NCBI RefSeq assembly: GCF_051414035.1
Contig: NZ_JBLKNW010000003.1
Span: forward strand, 124,001 to 188,000
Length of the DNA stretch: 64,000 bases
Reading direction: 5' to 3'
Origin: Halosimplex amylolyticum
GTDB lineage: Archaea > Halobacteriota > Halobacteria > Halobacteriales > Haloarculaceae
In this document: positions 17,146-24,295 of the stretch, piece by piece
How the letters are laid out: each line of letters begins with the position of its first letter
Position numbering within the stretch: the first letter of the stretch is position 1
Notes under the pieces: generated by a model
What the model saw: only the letters and a program-made list of their open reading frames with translations
Database searches by the model: none
What the model was told of the DNA's origin: nothing
Translations under genes and position numbers: made by a program

Positions 17146-17955
17146 ATGTCTAGTAACACTCGAGTCAGTAATGAAGTTTCGGTCGATGCACAGGCGGATG
17201 AACAGGAACGCGATGCGGTCGACGAACAACCGGAGCTGCGGCGGTCGGTCGAACAGGAGATACAGGGGAAAGTCGATACGAATCATCCGGATGGACGGCT
17301 GGCCGGGATGACGCTTGAGGCAGAAGAGCGCTTCAAAGCGCGGGAAGACGAAATTCGCCGTACCCGACAGCGGTGGGACAGGCGGGAATCCTCGGATCGG
17401 GAGGAACGGACGCGAGACGTGGTGAGTGGCCAGACGCGCTATGCCTGTGAGGAACCTCCCACGGATCCCCGTGAAGACCTCAGTAGCGAGCAACTGGCGG
17501 AGGTGAACAAGCGCGCGGCACAGATCGCGGATGACCTCGAAGGTCGTTCCAGGGCGGGGGCAGCGTATCGACTCGCCAAGAAGGTGCGCGAGGGCGTGGA
17601 TATGTTGAACGCGGCATTGCTGGTCAAAGAGGAATTACACGCATCCCCGGGAGTTCCGGTACCGATCGATACACTTGAGACGGTGCCTCGCTCGGCGGTA
17701 GACATCGAGGGCGAAATCGTGCAGTTATGGGAGCCGAGTAACACGAAGATACAGAGTGTTGGACTCATCGAGGACGAGTCGGGACGGACAAAATTCACCA
17801 TTTGGGAGCGAAGCGGGCAACCGTGGGTCAGCGAAGGGGAGCGCGTGCGGTTGCGAAACGTCGAGAAGAGCTGGTATCAGGGGCGTGTTTCGGTGGCCGT
17901 AACGGGCTGGTCAGAGATGGAGTTCCCCGAGAAAGACCGGTGGTGGAGCGAGTAG
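17146..17955 (+). CDS. RPA-like OB-fold single-strand DNA-binding protein
   Basis: 269 residues. The first 90 are charged and probably disordered. A helical part (QLAEVNKRAAQIADDLEG, then RAGAAYRLAKKVREG) leads to an OB fold at about 178-260: DIEGEIVQLWEPSNTKIQ, then GLIEDESGRTKFTIWERS, then EGERVRLRNVEKSWYQGR. The pattern of G-x-I-x-Q-L-W, D-E-S-G-R-x-K-F-T-I-W and G-x-x-V-R-L-R matches haloarchaeal RPA-type OB domains. Such genes are frequent on haloarchaeal plasmids and viruses, so a role in protecting single-stranded DNA during replication or transfer is likely. ATG 17146 is favoured by its position near GGTACCAAGGTAGATACCA. A T-rich run at 17967-17982 after the stop could end the transcript. 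Confidence 0.75.
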   Translation: MSSNTRVSNEVSVDAQADEQERDAVDEQPELRRSVEQEIQGKVDTNHPDGRLAGMTLEAEERFKAREDEIRRTRQRWDRRESSDREERTRDVVSGQTRYACEEPPTDPREDLSSEQLAEVNKRAAQIADDLEGRSRAGAAYRLAKKVREGVDMLNAALLVKEELHASPGVPVPIDTLETVPRSAVDIEGEIVQLWEPSNTKIQSVGLIEDESGRTKFTIWERSGQPWVSEGERVRLRNVEKSWYQGRVSVAVTGWSEMEFPEKDRWWSE

Positions 17956-17963
17956 GGCGCAAA

Positions 17964-17984
17964 CCCTCTCTGTTTTTATTTTGC
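17964..17984 (+). terminator. T-rich terminator-like run after the OB-fold gene
   Basis: CTCTCTGTTTTTATTTTGCC begins 9 bases after the OB-fold stop codon. Archaeal transcription often ends in such U-rich tracts. The 580 bases beyond it (to 18566) contain no gene I can support. Confidence 0.45.
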
Positions 17985-18160
17985 CAGACCGGCCCGACCC
18001 CACCACCCCACCCACCGCTCCGTGCTCGCTCTCAGCCAGTCGCTGTGCGCGCAGCCACAACCTCCAGCAACGAGGGTGTCATACAACCGGTTCCCGTCCC
18101 CATCTTCTCTCTCGCTCTGCTCAGTACAGCCCGCAGTGTGACCAATTGCAGTGGCGCGCG

Positions 18161-18186
18161 CTGTCGCGGGTTTCATCCCGTGACAG
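18161..18186. other. Stem-loop in the gene-free region 17985-18566
   Basis: CTGTCGCGGG, a six-base loop TTTCAT, then CCCGTGACAG forms a 10-bp stem with one G-T type mismatch. It lies in otherwise unassigned sequence. It may be part of an RNA or a remnant; nothing else supports a gene here. Confidence 0.3.
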
Positions 18187-18566
18187 CAGTCGCGCGAGAG
18201 ATGAGCATCGCAGCGAAGCGAGAAGCGCAGTCGGTTGGGGAGGCGTGTGGCGCGGTGCTGTGCTGGTCCTGGTGGACTGAAAGGGCGAGGCGCGCTCGCG
18301 TTCAGTTTAGTCGCTTGAGTCGGCACTATCCGAGCGAAACGAGGATATCCGACTCAGCGACCGCGAGCGCGTCGAGGGCTTTCACCGCTTGCTGTCAGTA
18401 GCGGTCCCGTTCACTCGACTTCATTCCACAGCGAAACCCGCAGAAACAACCGATCAACAAGCACAGACACTGAGCAGGAGGTTCATCCTCAAGAGCCCCG
18501 AAATCATGATCTCCAATGGGCGGATCGAAGGCAACTCAACAACTCTTTGATAGCGACACTGGGTGA

Positions 18567-18600
18567 TTTTATTGCCCCCTGAAGGGCGCGGGGGTACTGC
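18567..18600 (+). promoter_or_regulatory. Shared palindromic promoter element, copy 1
   Basis: TTTTATT (a TATA-like box) is followed at once by the palindrome CCCCCTGAAGGGCGCGGGGG at 18575-18594 and then TACTGC. The start codon of the DUF6735 gene is 54 bases after the first T. Similar TATA-plus-palindrome blocks precede three further genes at 19356, 20519 and 22979. Confidence 0.7.
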
Positions 18601-18620
18601 TGAGTCCCTCGCGAGTACCA

Positions 18621-19256
18621 ATGGGACACCGTGCACTCATCGCCTACGAACGGCCGGATAGTACCTACAATCTCCATTACACCCACTGGGGCGGGATGCA
18701 TCTCAGACTCAAGCGGGAGATCAGTCGCGAGACACCGTTTGGTGATGATAAATCGAACGAAGCGAGCCAATCCATCTGTGAGCAACTCCTCGAAGCAGCG
18801 ACCGAGACGGCGATTCAAGAGGCTCTCGACGGCCGTGAATCACCGTCACTCCCGGTGGATATCGACCCGTGGGCGACGCGTCTCACCCTCGACGAGATTC
18901 TCACCGATTATCTAGATTGCCTGCACCACGAAGCGTTCTACGTCGTCGACCGTGACTTCGGGGTGACTGCCTACCGAACGCACTGGTTCGGCCTGCAGTA
19001 CGACTGTGCTGCAGTCGAAACTGCACCCACAGTCGGCAATGGAGCACTCAGAACCGTCCGGTGGCACGATGGCGAGCCGGTCGGCGATGGCTTCGCGCAG
19101 GGTGAGTTCCGCGCACTGAAAGCCGTCGTCGGCGACCTCATCGACCGCAGTGTGCTCACGCAGTCGGAGGCTATCGAATTCATGGAGCAGAAGCTCGACG
19201 AATGGGTCGGCGATTCTCAGGAACTCATCGTCAGGCGACCGCACGGTATCGAGTGA
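18621..19256 (+). CDS. DUF6735 family protein
   Basis: 211 residues. The N-terminus MGHRALIAYERPDSTYNLH, then YTHWGG, is characteristic of a haloarchaeal family annotated as DUF6735. The middle has ILTDYLDCLHHEAFYVVDRD and TAYRTHWFGLQYDC. The C-terminus is helical (SEAIEFMEQKLDEWV). No catalytic motif or membrane segment is seen and its function is unknown. It is the first of four accessory genes here that share the same palindromic leader, followed by TFB and SWIM genes, so it is probably regulated together with them. Confidence 0.8.
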   Translation: MGHRALIAYERPDSTYNLHYTHWGGMHLRLKREISRETPFGDDKSNEASQSICEQLLEAATETAIQEALDGRESPSLPVDIDPWATRLTLDEILTDYLDCLHHEAFYVVDRDFGVTAYRTHWFGLQYDCAAVETAPTVGNGALRTVRWHDGEPVGDGFAQGEFRALKAVVGDLIDRSVLTQSEAIEFMEQKLDEWVGDSQELIVRRPHGIE

Positions 19257-19298
19257 TCCATCGCGATTCACTCGAGATCCGGTGTGCGAAGTTGCGTG

Positions 19299-19332
19299 TT
19301 TTTATGACCCCCTGAGGGGTGCGGGGGGCACT
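19299..19332 (+). promoter_or_regulatory. Shared palindromic promoter element, copy 2
   Basis: TTTTTAT at 19299 followed by CCCCCTGAGGGGTGCGGGGG and GCACT. It differs from copy 1 by only a few bases and lies 57 bases before the TFB start codon. Confidence 0.7.
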
Positions 19333-19355
19333 ACGAGGCCTCGCGCTGACCTTCG

Positions 19356-20297
19356 ATGGCTACAACAGAACACTTCGAACGAACCTTCGACGACGATAGC
19401 GGGCGAACCATCCAGACGACCGAGTGTCCCGAGTGCGACGGGCGACTCATCACAGACAGTGGTGAAACTCGCTGCAACGAATGTGGACTCGTCGTCGAAG
19501 GCTGCCGTGTCGATCGACGCGGACCACGCACCTTCGCCGGGGATGACACCGAACGAGAACGCACGGGCGCACCGATCACCGAAGCGCGACACGACCGCGG
19601 ATTATCGACAGAGATCGGATTCAAGACCGACGGAAAGGGAAACACACTCTCCGAACGGAAACGACACCACTTCGCCCGCTTGCGTCGCGAGCACACCCGG
19701 GCGAAGTGGCGATCAAAAGCCGAGCGCAACCTCGCTCACGGCTGTACGGAGATTGCACGGATGGTCAGCGCGCTCGACCTCGATCGGGCTAACCGCGAGC
19801 AGGCGAGTGCGCTGTTCCGGTCGGCTCAGGATGAAGGCCTCCTTCCCGGTCGGTCGATCGAGGCGTTTGCGGCAGCCTCGGTTTACGCGGTGTGTCGATG
19901 TACGACCGCGACTCGAACGCGCGGTGAAGTGGCGTCGGTCGCACAGGTCGGCCGTGAGCGGGTGATCAACGCCTACGACGTACTCAACGAGCAACTGGAC
20001 CTACCGGCACCCCCACAGCGACCACGAGAATACATTCCAGCGCTGGCGTCGGCGATGGAGGTTCCACCGGAAACCGAGGGTGTTGCACGAGCACTCGCCG
20101 AACGTGCCTGGGAAGCCGGTGAAAGCATCGGTGTTCATCCTGCAGGGTTCGTAGCGGGCTGTCTCGAAGTCGCCTGTCGAGACCACGATGTGGAGATTAC
20201 GCAGGTAGCCCTCGCTGCAGCGGCAGACGTGGCGCCGGTGACCGTGCGTGCCCATCGCGATCGGATCGAAGCAGCGCGCAGTGGGTGGCGCCAATGA
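19356..20297 (+). CDS. tfb: Transcription initiation factor IIB (TFB paralogue)
   Basis: 313 residues, the normal TFB length. Residues about 22-47 are the zinc ribbon (CPECDGRLITDSGETRCNEC). The B-finger/linker region has APITEARHDRGLSTEIGF and SERKRHHFARLRREH. Two cyclin folds follow: first repeat ALDLDRANREQASALF with AAASVYAVCRC, second repeat GVARALAERAWEAGESIG with AGFVAGCLEVACRD, ending in a VTVRAHRDRI recognition helix. It would recruit RNA polymerase to a subset of promoters with TBP; haloarchaea carry many such paralogues. A tiny zinc-ribbon gene overlaps its stop codon. Presence in an accessory region suggests it directs expression of element-borne genes, an inference. Confidence 0.95.
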   Translation: MATTEHFERTFDDDSGRTIQTTECPECDGRLITDSGETRCNECGLVVEGCRVDRRGPRTFAGDDTERERTGAPITEARHDRGLSTEIGFKTDGKGNTLSERKRHHFARLRREHTRAKWRSKAERNLAHGCTEIARMVSALDLDRANREQASALFRSAQDEGLLPGRSIEAFAAASVYAVCRCTTATRTRGEVASVAQVGRERVINAYDVLNEQLDLPAPPQRPREYIPALASAMEVPPETEGVARALAERAWEAGESIGVHPAGFVAGCLEVACRDHDVEITQVALAAAADVAPVTVRAHRDRIEAARSGWRQ

Positions 20298-20449
20298 GCC
20301 TCTCTTGGATTCGAGGTCACCTGCCAGGCTTCGGTTCGAGCGACGAGCGCATCCACGAGTGTCGCCACTGCGGGCAACCACTCGAATCGACAGTCGACTC
20401 GTGTCCGATCTGTGGGCGGTCAGGCATTGCAACCTACGAGGTCGGGTAG
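20294..20449 (+). CDS. Small zinc-ribbon protein (51 aa)
   Basis: ATG 20294 overlaps the TFB stop (ATGA), giving translational coupling. The 51-residue product carries ECRHCGQPLE and SCPICGRSG, two CxxC knuckles that should bind one zinc ion. Small CxxC/CPxCG proteins are frequent and often regulatory in haloarchaea. The coupling implies joint production with TFB; whether it acts with it is unknown. The stop is TAG at 20447-20449. Confidence 0.75.
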   Translation: MSLSWIRGHLPGFGSSDERIHECRHCGQPLESTVDSCPICGRSGIATYEVG

Positions 20450-20464
20450 ACGCTCCGTACGTTC

Positions 20465-20496
20465 TTCTATTGGCGCCCCGAGGGGCGGGGCACTCG
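20465..20496 (+). promoter_or_regulatory. Shared palindromic promoter element, copy 3
   Basis: TTCTATTGGCGCCCCGAGGG begins at 20465 and runs into GCGGGGCACT. The TATA-like box, palindrome and GCACT tail follow the order of copies 1 and 2. Start codon of the SWIM gene lies 54 bases downstream of the first T. Confidence 0.65.
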
Positions 20497-20518
20497 TGTT
20501 CGGGTGCTCCAGAAATCC

Positions 20519-21043
20519 ATGCATCCACTGAAACAACTCAGGTTCACGACCCGTGTCGCCAAGCGCGCTCAGTACGAAGCCTTCGAGTTTTCCCTGTCTC
20601 CAGGTGGCGCCACGGTTCGCAACGGCAGTCATGCCAATCCGAGCGAGCACGAATATCTCGTCTCCATCACGGATGGGGTTCCCACGGCCTGTGCGTGTCC
20701 GGCCGATGAGCACTACGAGGGTGCGTTTGACATCCTTGCCGCCCGCAACCACTACACGGTCGAGGATCCCTACGAGTGCGACGACACGCCGGACTCGCGG
20801 CCGACGTTCGGCCTCGATGAGGGTGAAACCGATGGCATCGTCCTCGCGAACGCGCGTGCCGTCGACGGGTCTCTGACCGACGAGTTCGGTGGAACGAACT
20901 TTCCACTCATCCACACCGTGCTCCAAGGGACGCGGATCGTCCCGACACCGCGGCTCATCTGTGACTACGCTCGAAACGGACATCTGGCCCAGAAAGAAGC
21001 CCGATCGCTGATCACGACGATTTGCCCGCATCGGAACTGGTAA
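20519..21043 (+). CDS. Chimeric SWIM zinc-finger-like protein, C-terminus replaced
   Basis: 174 residues from ATG 20519. Residues 1-63 (MHPLKQLRFTTRVAKRAQYE, AFEFSLSPGGATVRNGSHAN, CACPADEHYEG) are closely similar to the SWIM protein at 22979. After EGAF the expected CKH of the SWIM motif (CxC..CxH) is replaced by DILAARNHYTVEDPYEC, and the rest (GLDEGETDGIVLANARAVDG, LLICDYARNG-like end) has no counterpart there. Zinc binding of the SWIM type is therefore broken. It appears to be a fusion of a SWIM N-terminus with the tail of an unrelated protein. The frame is intact and the promoter element is present, so it may still be expressed. Confidence 0.6.
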   Translation: MHPLKQLRFTTRVAKRAQYEAFEFSLSPGGATVRNGSHANPSEHEYLVSITDGVPTACACPADEHYEGAFDILAARNHYTVEDPYECDDTPDSRPTFGLDEGETDGIVLANARAVDGSLTDEFGGTNFPLIHTVLQGTRIVPTPRLICDYARNGHLAQKEARSLITTICPHRNW

Positions 21044-21232
21044 ACCAGCCCCTATGTTACGCAATTGCTCCAGCGTCTCGAAGCGTGAGCTGACGCTGTT
21101 TGTGGAGCCTTGGTGGGTGAAGGATCGAATGATTGACTCGCCGTATTAGAGATCAAAATATTATAGCCCAGACTATTATATCTCATCTCCTAACTTCGGA
21201 GCACATATGTATCTCCCACAACGACTGGGGGT
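21044..21232. promoter_or_regulatory. AT-rich promoter region of the AAA ATPase gene
   Basis: AAAATATTATAG at about 21155-21168 and CTATTATATCTC at 21173-21184 form an imperfect inverted repeat in an AT-rich patch 50-80 bases before the start at 21233. TATA-like boxes are present. No gene was seen. Confidence 0.35.
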
Positions 21233-22648
21233 ATGGACCAGTTCGTCAATCGTATCGAGGAACTCGATCGGTTGCAGACCCTCTATGAGAGTGACACTGG
21301 AGAACTCGCAATCATCTATGGGCGCCGCCAGATCGGCAAGAGCGAACTCGTCCGCCAATCGATTGCCGACCGCGACGATGCCGTGTATTATCAGGCAGTC
21401 CAAGGGACAGCGACGACACAGCTCAGGCGGTTCGTCGAGGCAGCAGCGACGACCTATCCAGACATCACGGCCGTCAAAGAGGAATGGGAACCGCTCTTGA
21501 CGTACCTCACCGACAGAGACGCAATCATCGTCATCGACGAATTCCCGTACCTCATCGAATCGAACGAGGGGCTTCCGTCGGTCATTCAACACCTGTGGGA
21601 TACGGCCGTCGACGAGAGTCAGGCAACGCTCGTACTCACAGGCTCTGCAATCGGCATGATTCATACCCACGTCCTCGATGGCGGTGCGCCACTCTACGGC
21701 CGAGTATCCCAGAGACCGAATGGCCGCCTCGAACTCACCCAGCTGCCGTTTCGCTCGATCCAAGAATTCGTGCCGACGTACGATCCCCACCAACGGGTGT
21801 TCGTCTATGGCGTCTTCGGCGGCACACCCCGATATCTCAGCCCGCTCGATCCATCACAGAGCCTCGGAGAGAACGTTACGCGACTGCTGTGCGACCCGGA
21901 CGGCCCACTCCACGACGAGCCCGAAACCGTCCTCCAGATGGAACTCAACGAGGTGAACACGTATTTCTCCGTGCTGGAATCGATGGCCAGCGGGAACCGC
22001 AGTCGAAACGAGATTGCCCAGGGAGCCGGCATCGAGAGCACCAACACGTCGTACTACTTCGACCGGCTGGAAACACTCCAGATCATCGAGAAACACCACC
22101 CGGCACTCGCCGATCCGGCGCGCAGCAAGCGGACGCGATACCGGATTCGGGATCCCGTATTCCGCTTTTACTTCCGGTATCTCTACGGCCGCGAGGGACA
22201 GTACGAACTCTACGGCGAGAACGCCTACGCGGATCTCATCGAACCGGAATTGCCTGACTTCGTCAGTGAAACGTTCGAATCGCTCTGTCACCAGGCAGTG
22301 CCGGCGCTCTATGCAGACTACCAGCTCACACAGGTGCCAAGCCAGTGGTGGTACAAGGGCCGAGAGGTAGATGTCGTCGCACCAACTGACGAATCAACAC
22401 TGATCGCTGGCGAAGCGAAATTTACCAGCGCCCCTCTCGGCTATGATGTGCTTTCGGATCTCGAAGACGACGTGGAGCACATCGACTGGACGCCCACTGG
22501 GGGTGGTGAGCCAACGTATGAATTCGCGTTGTTCAGCCGCTCTGGGTTCAAACGCTCCGTCGAGGAAGCTGCAGACGAGCGTGACAACCTCCGACTCATC
22601 GAACTGCCCGATATCGTTGCCGTTCTCGAGAGTGAGAACAGTCAGTAA
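21233..22648 (+). CDS. Archaeal AAA ATPase with DUF234-like C-terminus
   Basis: 471 residues. FVNRIEELDRLQTLYES opens the family. Walker A is GRRQIGKSEL (residues 31-40) and Walker B is IIVIDEFPYL (about 98-107), with sensor VLTGSAIGMIH. The central LTQLPFRSIQEFVP and GGTPRYLSPLD blocks, winged helix (NRSRNEIAQGAGIESTNTSY, then YFDRLETLQIIEK) and C-terminal nuclease-like region RDPVFRFYFRYLYG, then GREVDVVAP and IAGEAKFT are typical of archaeal ATPase/DUF234 proteins. The pattern ExD...ExK in the last part resembles a PD-(D/E)XK fold. Cellular role is unknown; such genes are common in archaeal accessory DNA and defence-like contexts. Intact, transcribed alone. Confidence 0.85.
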   Translation: MDQFVNRIEELDRLQTLYESDTGELAIIYGRRQIGKSELVRQSIADRDDAVYYQAVQGTATTQLRRFVEAAATTYPDITAVKEEWEPLLTYLTDRDAIIVIDEFPYLIESNEGLPSVIQHLWDTAVDESQATLVLTGSAIGMIHTHVLDGGAPLYGRVSQRPNGRLELTQLPFRSIQEFVPTYDPHQRVFVYGVFGGTPRYLSPLDPSQSLGENVTRLLCDPDGPLHDEPETVLQMELNEVNTYFSVLESMASGNRSRNEIAQGAGIESTNTSYYFDRLETLQIIEKHHPALADPARSKRTRYRIRDPVFRFYFRYLYGREGQYELYGENAYADLIEPELPDFVSETFESLCHQAVPALYADYQLTQVPSQWWYKGREVDVVAPTDESTLIAGEAKFTSAPLGYDVLSDLEDDVEHIDWTPTGGGEPTYEFALFSRSGFKRSVEEAADERDNLRLIELPDIVAVLESENSQ

Positions 22649-22927
22649 CGCCGGAGGGCCAGTGACCTACGACTTCGTCGTGGGTCAGTGACTGCGGATC
22701 TGCTCCTGAATATCGATCACTCTCGATAGCGCCGAACTCCCCGTCGACGAGCAAGCCCGCAACGCAATTCTCATCGATTTCCGTTCACGAGTCGGCCAGT
22801 TGTCGAGCGTAGGGTAGCATCGTGCCATGTCGGTTCACTCTCCGACCTACTCGATCGCTTCGCTCGCCCCTTGAGGACGGAGGCTCCACCTTGGGATACG
22901 CTGAAAACGAACGCACCGCACGGTCGG
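22649..22927. other. Remnant-containing gap
   Basis: No complete gene. Around 22715-22818 a short stretch would read LDSAELPVDEQARNAILIDF then RSRVGQLSSVG and stop, which looks like the end of a lost gene, but it has no start and is out of frame with upstream sequence. The 22855-22880 segment (CTCGCCCCTTGAGGACGGAG) resembles the left-end sequence of the TnpB elements in this window. Confidence 0.35.
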
Positions 22928-22962
22928 TTTTTCGGCGCCACCATGGGTGGGGCGCACAATCG
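22928..22962 (+). promoter_or_regulatory. Shared palindromic promoter element, copy 4
   Basis: TTTTTCGGCGCCACCATGGG begins at 22928 and continues TGGGGCGCAC. It is more diverged than copies 1-3 but keeps the T-run, the inverted C/G arms and the GCAC tail, 51 bases before ATG 22979. Confidence 0.55.
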
Positions 22963-22978
22963 GGCGCTCCGATGAACA

Positions 22979-23440
22979 ATGCATCCACTGCAACAACTCG
23001 AGTTCCCGACCCGAGTCGCAAAGCGCGCCCAGTACGAAGCCTTCGAGTTCACCCTCTCATCCGATGGAGTCGTCGTCCGGAACGGTAGTCACGCGAATCC
23101 GGACGAACACGAATATCTCGTCACTGTTGAAGATGGCGTTCCTGCAACCTGTGAGTGTCCGGCCGACGAACAGTACGAGGGCGCGTGCAAACACCGGGTT
23201 GCGGTGGCGATTCGCCGACCGCTTCTCGATGCTGTCACAGCAGCTACCGGACAGCCAGTCGTGGCAGACGGCGGGGAGGTCGAGCCAGCACTCGTCGCAT
23301 TAGGTTCTGAGTGCGAATTCGGCGAGAGTGAATTAGGCGCCGAACACACCGTTCCGGACGACGAGGACTGTCCGGAGTGTATCGGTAAGTTCCCATGTTG
23401 GGACTGTGTCCGAACAAGACGACGTGACCTTCCGGAGTGA
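22979..23440 (+). CDS. SWIM zinc-finger protein
   Basis: 153 residues. MHPLQQLEFPTRVAKRAQYE then VRNGSHANPDEHEYLV leads to the SWIM motif CECPADEQYEGACKH (CxC, spacer, CxH). A C-terminal EDCPECIGKFPCWDC adds two CxxC-like knuckles. SWIM domains bind DNA, RNA or protein; the target here is unknown. It is a full-length paralogue of the chimeric gene at 20519 and has the same leader palindrome, and the nucleotide identity continues into the 20 bases before the start codon (GCGCTCC / GTGCTCC), so the two arose by duplication. Confidence 0.8.
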   Translation: MHPLQQLEFPTRVAKRAQYEAFEFTLSSDGVVVRNGSHANPDEHEYLVTVEDGVPATCECPADEQYEGACKHRVAVAIRRPLLDAVTAATGQPVVADGGEVEPALVALGSECEFGESELGAEHTVPDDEDCPECIGKFPCWDCVRTRRRDLPE

Positions 23441-23569
23441 GGCGTCACAACTAGTGCGCAGATCCGCAAAACCAGATCAGTCTGCCCCTCCAGAGATCCG
23501 AACCGACGAGTACTTGCATATAATTGAAGAAGCAGAAGATATATTGAGCGCAGCCACCTACAAAGAGGT

Positions 23570-24097
23570 ATGACCGAGTTCGACCCGTCCCCTTCGTCCG
23601 ATGATACTCAGCGACGGTGGCAGACGGGAACAGACACGTTTGGCCGTGTCTACGACGTCGTCCTCGGGGTTACGTCGCCGACTGCGTACACCGAGATCGC
23701 GACGCTTGCGGACTGCTCTCCAAACGCCGCGAAAAAGCATCTCGACCGCTTGGCGGAGATGGGCATTGCCCGGGCCGATAGAGATAGCCGCCCAGCGACA
23801 TACGAACGAAACGAGGGATATCTCGAATGGCAGGACTCCAGTCGGATCGCAACCGAACTCTCAGTCGAAGAGATCATCGACCGCGTGGAGGCGCTTGAAT
23901 CGCAGCGGGCGGAGTACGAAGCACAGTTCGGGACGACAGACCCAACGGACATCTCCGTGTTCGATGACGGTGAGCACGAAACGATTCACGAACGAATGGC
24001 CGCAGTCAGCGAGTGGCAGGGCGTGATTCGGGATATTAGGCTGTATGAGCTTGCTCGCCAGCTCTCCCAGAACGACGGACATTTGATCCCGGCGTAG
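23570..24097 (+). CDS. Winged-helix protein (DUF7342-like)
   Basis: 175 residues. Residues 30-75 are a winged helix: DVVLGVTSPTAYTEIATLAD, then CSPNAAKKHLDRLAEMGIAR. A helical C-terminal half follows (VEEIIDRVEALESQRAEYEAQ, split here as EEIIDRVEALESQ and RAEYEAQF) and ends RLYELARQL. This matches haloarchaeal HTH proteins annotated DUF7342, which are typically followed by a second small gene. That partner begins immediately at 24098 but is cut by an IS element. Preceded by an AT-rich patch (CATATAATTGAAG) at about 23517 that may be its promoter. Likely a transcription regulator; target unknown. Confidence 0.75.
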   Translation: MTEFDPSPSSDDTQRRWQTGTDTFGRVYDVVLGVTSPTAYTEIATLADCSPNAAKKHLDRLAEMGIARADRDSRPATYERNEGYLEWQDSSRIATELSVEEIIDRVEALESQRAEYEAQFGTTDPTDISVFDDGEHETIHERMAAVSEWQGVIRDIRLYELARQLSQNDGHLIPA

Positions 24098-24280
24098 ATG
24101 AGTCAGCCACCGGAGGATTCTGCGCCTCACTCGACAGGCCCACCGGATCGACAGACGTTGCGCCTACTGGAGCGGCATCTCACGTCAGATTCACTCCTCA
24201 CCGAGACCGCATTCGACCCGGATTCCTACGAACCCCGACGGCTTCATGGATTACTCGACGCTGGACGATACCCAGATTCG
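24098..24280 (+). pseudogene. Partner gene of the HTH protein, truncated by IS insertion
   Basis: The gene starts with ATG directly after the HTH stop (23570-24097). 61 codons remain: LRLLERHLTSDSLLTETAF, then DPDSYEPRRLHGLLDAGRYP and DS, after which the TnpB element starts. The family usually continues with an ARLDVxWF-type strand. Beyond the element, at 25843, GCGGGCAAGGATGTCATCTGG reads A-G-K-D-V-I-W in a shifted frame, a probable remnant of that strand. So the gene was interrupted and its tail has decayed. Confidence 0.65.
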
Positions 24281-24295
24281 GTGAACTACCCCACC

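Noticed and set aside
16458..17159. 233-codon minus-strand frame in the GC-rich stretch
   Set aside because: Arg/Ser/Ala-rich product, result of missing stops in repeated words; all frames are similarly open.
23181..23205. Possible CRISPR or short tandem repeats
   Set aside because: No evenly spaced direct repeats with unique spacers were found anywhere in the window.
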